A DNA stretch of 64,000 nt. Origin: Candidatus Jettenia sp. AMX2 (lineage in GTDB: Bacteria; Planctomycetota; Brocadiia; Brocadiales; Brocadiaceae). This document shows, one piece after another, positions 34,969-44,258 of the stretch (position 1 is the stretch's first letter; every line of letters starts with the position of its first letter). The translations under genes and the position numbers were made by a program. The stretch covers positions 744,001 through 808,000 of the forward strand of contig CP129469.1 in NCBI GenBank assembly GCA_030583665.1, in the 5' to 3' direction. The notes beneath the pieces are model-generated. The model was not told the DNA's origin. It saw nothing but the letters and a program-made list of their open reading frames with translations, and did not search any database.

Positions 34969-37900
34969 ATTCCATCGCTTTTGTTGATACGGAAATTGAG
35001 CCAAAGAGCCGAAAGATCCTCGATATTGGCAGTATTAAGGATAACGGCAGTTTTTTTCATTCAAATTCAATTGCAGGTTTCATTGATTTTTTGAAAGGTA
35101 CAAAATTCATTTGTGGTCATAATATCCTCAATCATGATATAAAATACCTTCAGAAAGTTATTAATGATGCCGGAATAGACCAGTCAAATATTATAGATAC
35201 ATTGTTTCTCTCTCCACTGCTCTTTCCTGCCAAGCCGTATCATGCTTTATTGAAAGATGATAAACTGCAGACAGAAGATAGAAATAGCCCACTCAATGAT
35301 TCAATAAAAACAAAAGACCTTTTGTTTGATGAAGTTGCAGCATTCAATCAGAAAGACGAATCTCTAAAACAGATTTTTTATTTGCTGTTGCATAACAAAA
35401 AGGAGTTCTGCTCTTTTTTTGACTTCATTGCATACAAGAGTAACAATTCAGAACTTGAACTGCTTATTCACGAAAAATTTCACTCTGAAATTTGCAACCA
35501 GGCAAATTTACATGAAATTATTGCACAACACCCGATTGAGTTGGCGTATTGTTTAGCATTGATAGATTGCAGAAACCGATATTCAATTACACCGCCCTGG
35601 GTTCTCAGAAATTTCCCGGAAGTTGAACGAATAATGTTTTTACTCAGGAACAAACCCTGCCTGAGCGGATGCGTTTATTGCAATCAGGCATTGGACATAC
35701 ATAAAGGACTTAAAAGATATTTTGGTTTTGACTCCTTTAGAACGTATGCTCATCAACCGCTGCAAGAGAACACAGTAAGAGCAGCTATTGACAACAAATC
35801 CATTTTAGCGGTTTTTCCAACCGGTGGCGGTAAGTCAATAACATTTCAAGTACCGGCGTTGATGAGTGGTGAAAACACAAAAGGGTTGACTGTTGTGATT
35901 TCTCCTTTGCAGTCATTGATGAAAGATCAGGTTGATAATTTAGAGAAAATTGGAATCACAGATGCGGTAACAATAAACGGTTTGCTTGATCCGATTGAAA
36001 GAGGAAAATCCTTTGAAAGGGTTGAAGATGGTTCTGCTTCCATTCTTTACATCTCACCCGAATCCCTACGTTCAAAAACTATTGAACGGCTTTTATTAGG
36101 AAGAAACATTGTTCGTTTCGTAATTGATGAAGCACATTGTTTTTCATCGTGGGGACAGGATTTCAGGGTTGATTACTTATACATCGGAGATTTTATCAAA
36201 TCACTTCAGGAGAAAAAAAATCTTGAAGAGGTAATTCCTGTTTCTTGTTTTACTGCAACTGCAAAACGAAAAGTTATTGAGGATATCCGTTCTTATTTTA
36301 AAGAAAAATTATCCATTGACTTAGAAATTTTCAAGGCAAACGCTTCAAGAGCAAACTTACAATACAAAGTATTTCAGAAAAACAGCGAAGAAGAAAAATA
36401 CAGCACTGCCAGAAACCTCATAGAACAAAAAAATTGTCCGACTATTATTTATGTTTCCAGGACATACAGAGCATACGATCTTGCGAAAAGGTTAAATGAG
36501 GATGGTTTTAACGCCAAACCTTATCACGGTAAAATGGATGTTAAGGAAAAGACCGAAAACCAGAATGCTTTTATATCGGGTGAAATTCAAATAATGGTTG
36601 CGACATCTGCTTTTGGAATGGGAGTGGATAAAAAAGATGTTGGAATGGTTATTCACTACGATATTTCTGATTCATTAGAGAATTACATTCAGGAAGCAGG
36701 AAGGGCAGGCAGAGATGAAAATATTACTGCCGATTGCTTTGTATTGTTCAATGAAGAAGACCTTGTCAAACACTTCATCCTGCTCAACCAGACAAAATTA
36801 AGCATCAAAGAGATCCGGCAGGTTTGGAAAGCGATTAAAGAAATTACAAAATTCCGTTCAATTGCATCCAATTCGGCTTTGGAGATTGCACGAAAAGCGG
36901 GTTGGGATGATACTATTGTAGAAATAGAAACACGGGTAACAACGGCAATTGCAGCACTTGAAGTCGCCGGCTATTTGAAACGGGGACAGAACATGCCGAG
37001 GATTTTTGCCAACAGTATTTTGTCCAAAACTGCTCAGGACGCTATTGGCAAGATAACTCAATCATCAAGGTTTAATGAAAACCAAAAGATAAATGCTATA
37101 AAAATTATGAGAAAACTATTTTCAAGCAAGAGCAGAAAACACTCCAATGAGGAAGTCGCTGAATCAAGAGTCGACTACATTTCCGACCATCTTGCAATAG
37201 TAAAAGAGGATGTCATACATGCTATCAATCTGCTCCGTGAAGAAAAAATTTTAGCAGATGCAAAAGATTTAACTGCTTTTATAAAAACAGGCGAAAACCA
37301 AAACCGTTCCCTGGCTATCGTAAACACATTCAGCCAAATAGAAAAATTTCTGTTGAAGTATTTTGAAGAACAGGAAAAAACCTTTAACCTGAAAGAATTG
37401 AATGAACAGGCCGAAGAGTACGGTTACAAATCTTCTCCAAGCAAGCTTAAGACTATAATCAATTTTTGGGCAATTAAAAATTGGATTAAGCGACAAAACC
37501 TGGAATCTTCTAAAGATCATATTTTGGTCTGTTGTGTCCAACCGAAAGAGGTTTTGGAAAAGAAAATGGAAAAGAGACATGAGCTGGCAATATTTATTGT
37601 TGGCTATCTCTATGAAAAGACAAACGTTAACATTGCTATGGATGAACCAAGAAGAGAAGAAGTATTGGCAGAGTTTTCAGTTCATGAGCTTAAAGAAGCA
37701 TTCGGGAAAGAGCGTAAACTATTTATAACAGAAATTACTATAGAGGATATAGAAGATACTCTTTTCTATTTGTCAAGAATTGGTGCAATAAAAATCGAAG
37801 GTGGATTTTTAGTAATATATAACCGGCTTACCATTGACAGAATAGAGCAGAACAATAGGATTCAATACAAGAATGATGATTACCAAAAACTGCATCAATT

Positions 37901-39761
37901 TTACGAAAACAAGATACAACAAATACACATTGTTGGTGAGTATGCCAGGAAAATGATTGAAGATTACAAAGGCGCTTTACAGTTTGTTGATGATTATTTT
38001 CAATTAAATTACACGTCTTTTTTAAACAAGTATTTTCCTGGAAGCCGTCAGGATGAAATTAAACGAAACATAACCCCTGCTAAATTCCGCCAATTATTTG
38101 GCTCACTATCAGAAACACAATTAAAAATCATTAAAGATAATCAAGCACAATATATTGCTGTTTTGGCAGGACCTGGAAGCGGCAAGACAAGAGTGTTGGT
38201 TCATAAATTAGCTTCTCTGCTTTTGATGGAAGATGTAAAACATGAGCAACTATTAATGGTGACTTTTTCAAGGGCAGCAGCGACGGAGTTTAAAAAGAGG
38301 CTGCTCCAACTAATTGGTAACGCTGCCAATTACATTGAAATAAAGACCTTTCATTCTTACTGTTTCGACCTGTTAGGTAAAGTTGGAAGTCTGGAAAAAT
38401 CAGATGCAATTCTAAAGAGTGCGATTAAAAAAATTAATAACGGTGAAGTTGAAGCGAACCGAATTACAAAAACGGTACTTGTAATTGATGAAGCACAGGA
38501 TATGGATGCTGATGAATATGCTTTAATAAATGCACTTATGGAACAAAATGAGGACATGAGAGTAATTGCCGTTGGTGATGATGATCAGAATATTTACGCT
38601 TTTAGAGGCTCTGATTCAAAATATTTAAAGCAGTTTATCACAGAAAAAAATGCTACTAAATATGAATTAATAAAAAACTACAGGAGCAAAGGTAACCTGG
38701 TTGAATTTACAAACCAATTTGTTAAAAAGATTCACCTCCGACTAAAAAGTATTTTAATTTCTGCAGAACAGCAGGACAATGGGAACTTAAAGTTGGTGCA
38801 TTATACCAGCAACAACCTCATTACTCCCCTGGTGAATAATATTCTTTCAACAGAACTTGCAGGAACTACCTGTGTTTTGACAAAAACTAATGAGGAAGCA
38901 CTACAGGTAACAGGACTACTACTCAAAAATGGATTGCAAGCAAAGTTGATTCAAAGTAACGATAGGTTTAGCTTGTATAATCTTTTAGAAGTCAGGTTCT
39001 TTTTGAATGAATTAAAGTTAGAAGATGATGTATTCATAATTAGCGATGAAATCTGGGAAAATGCAAAAAGGAAATCCCTGGAAAGGTTTAGGCGGAGTTC
39101 AAGAATAGAAGTATGTGAAAACATCATCAGAGATTTTGAAGCTACGAACCCAAAGAAAAAATACAAATCTGATTTGGATGTTTTTATCAGGGAATCGAAA
39201 CTTGAAGATTTTTTTGGTGAAAACAGTGAAACAATTTTTGTTTCAACAATACATAAAGCGAAAGGAAAAGAATTTGACAATATGTATTTATTACTTGATA
39301 ATTTTGATCAGCAAAAAGACGATGCAAAGCGACTGTTATATGTTGCAATGACAAGAGCTAAACAAAACCTGACGATTCATTTAAACGGTAATTATCTTAA
39401 CAACATTACAGCAGATAATTTAGTGAGAACGGAAGATAGAAAAACCTATCTGCCACCAAACCAGATGGCAATGCACTTAACATTCCAAGATGTATGGTTA
39501 GATTATTTTATGGACAGACAACACCTTGTAGGGAATCTTATGAGCGGCGATGTACTGGAAATAAATAACGTTGGATGCACTGATGCAAATGGACGATTAG
39601 TACTAAAGTTTTCTCGGCAGTTTCGTAATACAATAACTTCCAGACAGCAAGAAGGCTATCAATTAAAAGAGGCGAAGGTAAATTTCATTGTTTATTGGAA
39701 AAAACCCGATACTGATGTTGAATCAAAAATTATTTTGCCAGAATTATATTTTGAAAGGTGA
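34965..39761 (+). CDS. Giant fusion: DnaQ-like exonuclease + RecQ helicase + UvrD/Rep helicase
   Basis: 1,598 residues. Residues 1-110 form a DEDDh exonuclease: FVDTE (Asp8, Glu10), GHNILNHDIKYL (Asp58) and YHALLKDDK (His93, Asp98 or 99). Next comes a RecQ-type SF2 helicase: TGGGKS near 286-291, DEAHC near 387, SAFGMGVDKKDV and QEAGRAGRDE near 575. After a winged-helix-like region comes an SF1 UvrD/Rep helicase: GPGSGKTRV near 1067, DEAQDMD near 1175, GDDDQNIYAFRG, VSTIHKAKGKEFD near 1425 and VAMTRAK near 1457. All motifs appear intact, so three DNA-processing activities with 3'-5' polarity sit in one chain. It overlaps the small membrane protein gene by 4 bases. Large RecQ-UvrD fusions occur in a few bacteria, but their role is not settled; with an AbiGi-like gene upstream, phage defence is likely. 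Confidence 0.9.
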   Translation: MNSIAFVDTEIEPKSRKILDIGSIKDNGSFFHSNSIAGFIDFLKGTKFICGHNILNHDIKYLQKVINDAGIDQSNIIDTLFLSPLLFPAKPYHALLKDDKLQTEDRNSPLNDSIKTKDLLFDEVAAFNQKDESLKQIFYLLLHNKKEFCSFFDFIAYKSNNSELELLIHEKFHSEICNQANLHEIIAQHPIELAYCLALIDCRNRYSITPPWVLRNFPEVERIMFLLRNKPCLSGCVYCNQALDIHKGLKRYFGFDSFRTYAHQPLQENTVRAAIDNKSILAVFPTGGGKSITFQVPALMSGENTKGLTVVISPLQSLMKDQVDNLEKIGITDAVTINGLLDPIERGKSFERVEDGSASILYISPESLRSKTIERLLLGRNIVRFVIDEAHCFSSWGQDFRVDYLYIGDFIKSLQEKKNLEEVIPVSCFTATAKRKVIEDIRSYFKEKLSIDLEIFKANASRANLQYKVFQKNSEEEKYSTARNLIEQKNCPTIIYVSRTYRAYDLAKRLNEDGFNAKPYHGKMDVKEKTENQNAFISGEIQIMVATSAFGMGVDKKDVGMVIHYDISDSLENYIQEAGRAGRDENITADCFVLFNEEDLVKHFILLNQTKLSIKEIRQVWKAIKEITKFRSIASNSALEIARKAGWDDTIVEIETRVTTAIAALEVAGYLKRGQNMPRIFANSILSKTAQDAIGKITQSSRFNENQKINAIKIMRKLFSSKSRKHSNEEVAESRVDYISDHLAIVKEDVIHAINLLREEKILADAKDLTAFIKTGENQNRSLAIVNTFSQIEKFLLKYFEEQEKTFNLKELNEQAEEYGYKSSPSKLKTIINFWAIKNWIKRQNLESSKDHILVCCVQPKEVLEKKMEKRHELAIFIVGYLYEKTNVNIAMDEPRREEVLAEFSVHELKEAFGKERKLFITEITIEDIEDTLFYLSRIGAIKIEGGFLVIYNRLTIDRIEQNNRIQYKNDDYQKLHQFYENKIQQIHIVGEYARKMIEDYKGALQFVDDYFQLNYTSFLNKYFPGSRQDEIKRNITPAKFRQLFGSLSETQLKIIKDNQAQYIAVLAGPGSGKTRVLVHKLASLLLMEDVKHEQLLMVTFSRAAATEFKKRLLQLIGNAANYIEIKTFHSYCFDLLGKVGSLEKSDAILKSAIKKINNGEVEANRITKTVLVIDEAQDMDADEYALINALMEQNEDMRVIAVGDDDQNIYAFRGSDSKYLKQFITEKNATKYELIKNYRSKGNLVEFTNQFVKKIHLRLKSILISAEQQDNGNLKLVHYTSNNLITPLVNNILSTELAGTTCVLTKTNEEALQVTGLLLKNGLQAKLIQSNDRFSLYNLLEVRFFLNELKLEDDVFIISDEIWENAKRKSLERFRRSSRIEVCENIIRDFEATNPKKKYKSDLDVFIRESKLEDFFGENSETIFVSTIHKAKGKEFDNMYLLLDNFDQQKDDAKRLLYVAMTRAKQNLTIHLNGNYLNNITADNLVRTEDRKTYLPPNQMAMHLTFQDVWLDYFMDRQHLVGNLMSGDVLEINNVGCTDANGRLVLKFSRQFRNTITSRQQEGYQLKEAKVNFIVYWKKPDTDVESKIILPELYFER

Positions 39762-40089
39762 TTGTGTGGGTTTTCTGATGGTATGGCCGAGGTGGGTGAT
39801 GTCAGAGTTTCGCCAGTTGCTTTCCGGTGAGACGCTTTCCCAACCTGCAACTGACATAATTGCATTCCTCCGCTACGAAGCAATCACGTGATGGAAAAAA
39901 AGGACACTATCAGGGTGGCTTGTCAACTTTTCCTCTCCTGATGATTGTCAGGCCGCCATGCATTGCCTGGTAGTCTTTTTCTGTGTGTATTGTGCTGGTT
40001 TCGGGATATTTGTTATGCGGAGTCACAATGCTGTCCCTTTCTGTTTTTGTTATTTGTTTGCAGTTTTACCGATTGCAACCTTTTGTGTT
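39762..40089. other. Gap holding a relic of the HD-gene N-terminus
   Basis: On the minus strand, about 40,030 down to 39,925 reads TPHNKYPETSTIHTEKDYQAMHG, which matches the N-terminus of the HD gene (MPPYNKHLETSTKRTGKDYQAIHD). The frame then ends. This extends the duplication of the outer-membrane protein region. No gene was found in the rest. Confidence 0.6.
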
Positions 40090-40959
40090 TTAAAACCGTC
40101 TTACCAATGTCAGATAAATATTGACATCATTACTCGCGTTATTGAGGACAAAACCGATGCCTTGTTCGAGTATGAAATTGCTGGTGACATCCCATGTCAG
40201 GCCGGTTCGGACTATCGTTTGCCACTTTTTGCTGCGTTCGGTAGTTATAAAGTTTTCAATCTCAACAAAACATGCCAGGTCAGTGAGCAGATTGTGGTTG
40301 ATCACGGCAAGGTTGCCAAACCCGGCAACGTAGCCGTTATCATCGGAGTTCCGCACGGCGGCTGCAGACGGAGTAACTTCCAGTGTCCACAGGTCGTTTA
40401 ATGTCCATGCAACCGGCAAAAGTATACCCCCTGTAACGCCGCCTGAACCGGAGTCATAGCGTGCAGCCGGCAAGGTAAAAAATGGTTTTACAGCCATCGC
40501 CATGTCACCACCATCATTGCCCCGGAGATTAATCTTAGACGCAATCTTTATATTGCCAAAACCACTATCCCGCCAGCGCTCACCGGTATTTCTGCTGGTT
40601 GTCTTCTCCCAGACCAATACATCAAGGCCAATCTGAAAGTCGATATTTTCCAGCAAGCCTGTTTTCAGTAATACCGGCACCCCAAAAGAGCGCTTACGTT
40701 CGTCAGAATCACGGTTATATATGAAATTCAGCGGATGGATTTCCAACTGGTACCAGCCGGGATCCGTGGTATATGGATGCGGTTCAGGACCGAGCGGGCG
40801 CAGGTTTTCACGAGGTGCACGGTTGAACAGATTATACGTGCTACCCTGTTGCTGTCCGGCAAAGCCGGATCCCGTTATTATAAAACCTGACAGACAAAGT
40901 ATGACGGCGCTGATAACCAGTATACCATTACGATAAATAGGGAATGCCGTAAACTTCAT
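40090..40959 (-). CDS. Outer-membrane beta-barrel protein (MetA-pathway-like), copy 2
   Basis: 289 residues, signal peptide (GILVISAVILCLSGFIITG), then the same barrel as the protein at 28,591-29,466 (PLGPEPHPYTTDPGWYQLEIHPLNF in both), ending LNIYLTLVRRF. Differences are scattered substitutions, so both copies have been kept under selection. Function unknown. Confidence 0.75.
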   Translation of the reverse strand: MKFTAFPIYRNGILVISAVILCLSGFIITGSGFAGQQQGSTYNLFNRAPRENLRPLGPEPHPYTTDPGWYQLEIHPLNFIYNRDSDERKRSFGVPVLLKTGLLENIDFQIGLDVLVWEKTTSRNTGERWRDSGFGNIKIASKINLRGNDGGDMAMAVKPFFTLPAARYDSGSGGVTGGILLPVAWTLNDLWTLEVTPSAAAVRNSDDNGYVAGFGNLAVINHNLLTDLACFVEIENFITTERSKKWQTIVRTGLTWDVTSNFILEQGIGFVLNNASNDVNIYLTLVRRF

Positions 40960-40986
40960 TTTATTTAAGCTGTTTTGCAGACGGTA

Positions 40987-41547
40987 TTATTGCTTGTCAA
41001 GCTGGACGGAAACCGGTACTGGTTTTGCGATACTATTGAAAACAGGGGAGTATTTTTGGGCCATTTTGATAAGCTCCTCTTTTTTTTCCTCGGAAATATT
41101 TGCCTCGATTTTAAAGTACACATGTATATTCTTGTATCCGACCGGAACTTCCTCTGAAATACCAAGAAAGCCCTGAAGATCCAGTTCGCCTTCATACCTT
41201 GATTCTACTTTCTTTATTTCAATACCCCGGGCAGCCGCATGAGCTATAAGGCTTGTCGTCAGACACCCGGATAAAGCCACGAGGAGGTATTCCACAGGAT
41301 TTGCTCCCAAATTCTGCCCGCAAAGAACCGGCGGTTCATCTATTTCAAAGACCAATGGATCCCGTGAAGTATCTTCCCTGAGAGCGCCATAGAAATCTTT
41401 GACCGTTGCACGGTTGTGTGTGCCATTGATCCATGAGTTAACCGCCCGGAATTTGAACTGTGCAATTGCCGGATTTTCCTTAACTTGTTCTATCGTATTT
41501 AATAACTGGCTAACATTGACTCCGTTAACTTTCTTTTCCTGATTCAT
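40987..41547 (-). CDS. OsmC/Ohr-family peroxide-detoxifying protein
   Basis: 186 residues from ATG 41547, which follows GGAGAAG; the longer frame lacks a good start. OsmC-type thiol peroxidase signature: PVLCGQNLGANPVEYLLVALSGCLTTSL, with two cysteines (about residues 76 and 95) that would form the redox-active pair, and a beta-alpha C-terminal domain. These reduce organic hydroperoxides. It carries an extra N-terminal 30 residues as in the OsmC subgroup. Lies 27 bp downstream of the barrel gene start on the same strand. Intact. Confidence 0.88.
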   Translation of the reverse strand: MNQEKKVNGVNVSQLLNTIEQVKENPAIAQFKFRAVNSWINGTHNRATVKDFYGALREDTSRDPLVFEIDEPPVLCGQNLGANPVEYLLVALSGCLTTSLIAHAAARGIEIKKVESRYEGELDLQGFLGISEEVPVGYKNIHVYFKIEANISEEKKEELIKMAQKYSPVFNSIAKPVPVSVQLDKQ

Positions 41548-41810
41548 ATTGACTTCTCCTTTCTGTATGGGGTTAAGATTCCAGCTAACGAAAGGGTCTG
41601 CTCTTGCATGGAAGATATACAAGACAAAAGTCCTTACGCTTTACTCTTTAAAAGGTCGCGAAATATTCACAAGTCCTTCCCGCCGCATCTCAGACAGTTT
41701 TCATTGTTGCGACTTGATACAAATCCGCATATCATATATTTCTTGACATCTGTAAATATTATAACTACGATAAACAGACTAAATCAAGGGAAAGAATTTA
41801 CCACAGAGTA

Positions 41811-42374
41811 TTGCAGCAGGTATTGGTCAGGCTGAACAAGGACAACTCCGTTCGCTTTATGCATTTGCCGGAAAAGGAACTTCGGATTCCTGGAGATATT
41901 GTTGTTATGAATCAACGCTTTGTTGTCCATGAGCACGATGCTACGCATCTTCATTACGATTTCAGGCTCGAGATGGAAGGGGTCCTTCGTTCCTGGGCTA
42001 TTCCGAAAGGTCCTTCCCTGGATCCGTCTCAAAAACGTCTGGCTGTTCAGGTGGAGGATCACCCGGTGGAATATATTGATTTTGAAGGGATCATTCCGCC
42101 AGGTCACTATGGAGCCGGTGCCGTGGCAATCTGGGACAGCGGTACGTATGACCTGATTGAAAGGCAAAAGGACAAGATTACTCTCTTTCTCAAAGGCAAA
42201 AAACTCAAGGGTAATTTCAGCCTGATTCATTTTAAGGGAGGGAAGGCTAACCAATGGCTCCTGATAAAACAAAAAGATGAATATGCGACCCAGGGCTGGA
42301 AATTAAAGACAAGTTTGACACCGAAGAAAATATCTCAGCTTAGCAAGAAAATCCCACCCTGTCAGACTTCCTGA
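41811..42374 (+). CDS. LigD-type 3'-phosphoesterase domain protein, standalone
   Basis: Up to 187 residues from a TTG; ATG 41859 or 41908 are alternatives. Core: [36 protein letters not shown] and [30 protein letters not shown], the conserved His, Asp and Glu residues of the phosphoesterase module that trims 3' ends in bacterial non-homologous end joining. No polymerase, ligase or Ku gene is adjacent in the window, so it is standalone, as in some bacteria and archaea. The family normally begins with a few more residues (KRDF), which are not clear here. Confidence 0.88.
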   Translation: MQQVLVRLNKDNSVRFMHLPEKELRIPGDIVVMNQRFVVHEHDATHLHYDFRLEMEGVLRSWAIPKGPSLDPSQKRLAVQVEDHPVEYIDFEGIIPPGHYGAGAVAIWDSGTYDLIERQKDKITLFLKGKKLKGNFSLIHFKGGKANQWLLIKQKDEYATQGWKLKTSLTPKKISQLSKKIPPCQTS

Positions 42375-42416
42375 TAGTGTTCAGTAACTTAACACGATAA
42401 CTACGGGAAAAATTTC

Positions 42417-42509
42417 ATGAAATTACCGGTTGTATTGAAAGGGGATAAAACCATTCAGATGAAAAAGGCAAAGTATTTCATGTTTCATGGAGCAGATGAT
42501 TTATTGTAA
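42417..42509 (+). other. Short 30-codon ORF, uncertain
   Basis: ATG to TAA encodes MKLPVVLKGDKTIQMKKAKY and ten further residues. No ribosome-binding site and no family. It is either a remnant or chance; it is noted because it lies alone between two genes facing each other. Confidence 0.25.
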
Positions 42510-42543
42510 TGAGCTTGATCAACATCCGGCATGTATGTTCGTT

Positions 42544-43272
42544 TTAATTAGTTTCTCTTTTTTTTCGTGTTGAACGATGATGATTATTGTTGATGCCAAT
42601 CATGAGAAAGGCTGCATGGTTAATCCGGTCTGAAGTATTTGCCGGTATGTTTATGTGATTCATTAAATAACCAAGCTCGACTGAGATTGCATTGCGAAGT
42701 TTCCTGCCTATGCCCAGAAAGAACCTGTTTTGATCGTAGCCAGCCTGAGGGCCGCCTGATGTTGAATTAAGGTTTACCAATACTTCATTCCACAATGCCC
42801 AATAGAAAGTTTTATCATGACTTATTGGGCCAGCTAAACGGCCCATCTGTCTGAAACGGACTGCCCAGTCTTTCACATCCGGGATATCTCTTAATTCCAG
42901 ACGGGAACGGCTTGAGAATTCTAGATTTGCTGATTTTCGTTGGTAGAGGAATTGAGACCAGTAACGGTGTTCTGTTCCTTTGTTGCCCTGAAATACCGGC
43001 ATGGCGAGATATCCTACCCAAAAAGAGTTTCTCTCGTTTAAGTGATAGACAAGCGCAGGGCGAATGAGAAGACGGTCAGGTTCTGAAGCGTTGTCTCCAA
43101 AGCGGGGTTGCAACTCAAAATATCCACTGAAGTTGCCGGTAATGCTTCTCTGAAAATACAGAAGATTCCAAATCTGATAATCAGATGCCGTTCTTCCCAA
43201 TGTCCATTGGCTTGGCGATATTTGAATAAGTACGAATACCAGAAAACAGAAAAATGTTTTAAACCATTTCAT
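42544..43272 (-). CDS. DUF2490 outer-membrane protein
   Basis: About 242 residues from ATG 43272, which follows AGAGG. A signal peptide (FFCFLVFVLIQISPSQ) precedes a DUF2490 barrel: DYQIWNLLYFQRSITGNFSGYFELQPRFG, RLLIRPALVYHLNERNSFWVGY, TEHRYWSQFLYQ and SRSRLELRD. Function of the family is unknown; it is exported to the outer membrane. It is oriented away from nrfHA, with about 365 bp between starts. Confidence 0.82.
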   Translation of the reverse strand: MKWFKTFFCFLVFVLIQISPSQWTLGRTASDYQIWNLLYFQRSITGNFSGYFELQPRFGDNASEPDRLLIRPALVYHLNERNSFWVGYLAMPVFQGNKGTEHRYWSQFLYQRKSANLEFSSRSRLELRDIPDVKDWAVRFRQMGRLAGPISHDKTFYWALWNEVLVNLNSTSGGPQAGYDQNRFFLGIGRKLRNAISVELGYLMNHINIPANTSDRINHAAFLMIGINNNHHRSTRKKRETN

Positions 43273-43293
43273 CTCAAAATACCTCTTTATCAT

Positions 43294-43637
43294 TTATACC
43301 GGGTGAAGTGAGAAAACTTACTATTTCAGAGAATGCTTCGGTTTTACCCCGCCATTTTATGCATGGTAAGGAATTTCAAACAGAAATTCTCCGGCTGCTT
43401 CGTATCTTTCGTCTTCGCCCGGGACAACCCCTCAAAGCGGCAACATCGTCATTCTGACCGGAGCGAAGAATCTCATGGAAACCGTGATTAATGAAAGGAA
43501 ATATTAAAACAAAAAGTGAAAAATAATTCAAAAGGAAAGAGAAATGGTCTTGCAGAAATTTATTCTTGATAATTAAAATGTTTCGTCTTATACTCCAATC
43601 TCAAACAAAATCTGTAAGATCTGAAATGAGGGGTCAT
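43294..43637. other. Divergent intergenic region upstream of nrfH
   Basis: 344 bases between the DUF2490 start and the nrfH start, probably holding promoters for both. A frame open from 43566 precedes the nrfH start but has no good RBS. No defined operator was recognised. Confidence 0.4.
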
Positions 43638-44258
43638 ATGACTTATTTCATCAGGCGGTTTGCAAGACTGGATTTCTTCCCTGCTTCCTGGCGTATTCCA
43701 TGTTTGGTAGTTCTGGGTATTTCGGCAGGTATGGGTCTTGTTGTTGCTCATATTTCACGGGCCAGTTCGTATCTCAGTGACGAACCTAAAGTGTGTGTAA
43801 ACTGCCATGTTATGAATACCGCATATCTGACCTGGCAAAACAGCAGCCATGCGAGGGTAGCGACCTGTAATGATTGTCATATTCCAAACGAAGGCCTGCT
43901 GCGCCGGTATGCCTTTAAAGCGAAGGATGGTTTCTGGCATTCTACGGTATTCACTATGCGTTGGGAACCCCAGGTAATTCAGCTTTCCGCAAAAGCTGTT
44001 CCTGTAGTCGAGGAAAATTGCCGGCGGTGTCATGAGCCGTTGATAGAGGCGGTGCATCTTGCAGTGCCTGACAAAGGTGAACATCGGTGTTGGGATTGTC
44101 ACCGTGAAGTACCGCATGGCAGGGTTCGGGGCTTGTCAGCCACATTGCAAATGTTACGTCCCGAACTGCCTCCTATCGGTTTGCATCCGATAGATAGTAC
44201 CGGAACTTCTCTGGTTAATAGAAAAAACGGAAATCAGAAAAAAGGAGATCAGGAATGA
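43638..44258 (+). CDS. nrfH: NrfH, cytochrome c quinol dehydrogenase
   Basis: About 206 residues from ATG 43638, after AGGGG; upstream in-frame ATGs have weaker sites. One N-terminal membrane anchor (RIPCLVVLGISAGMGLVVAHI) and four CxxCH haem-binding motifs: CVNCH, CNDCH, CRRCH and CWDCH, the NrfH/NapC tetrahaem family. It takes electrons from menaquinol and passes them to NrfA at the outer face of the cytoplasmic membrane. It overlaps nrfA by 4 bases (ATGA), so the pair is co-translated. Confidence 0.93.
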   Translation: MTYFIRRFARLDFFPASWRIPCLVVLGISAGMGLVVAHISRASSYLSDEPKVCVNCHVMNTAYLTWQNSSHARVATCNDCHIPNEGLLRRYAFKAKDGFWHSTVFTMRWEPQVIQLSAKAVPVVEENCRRCHEPLIEAVHLAVPDKGEHRCWDCHREVPHGRVRGLSATLQMLRPELPPIGLHPIDSTGTSLVNRKNGNQKKGDQE

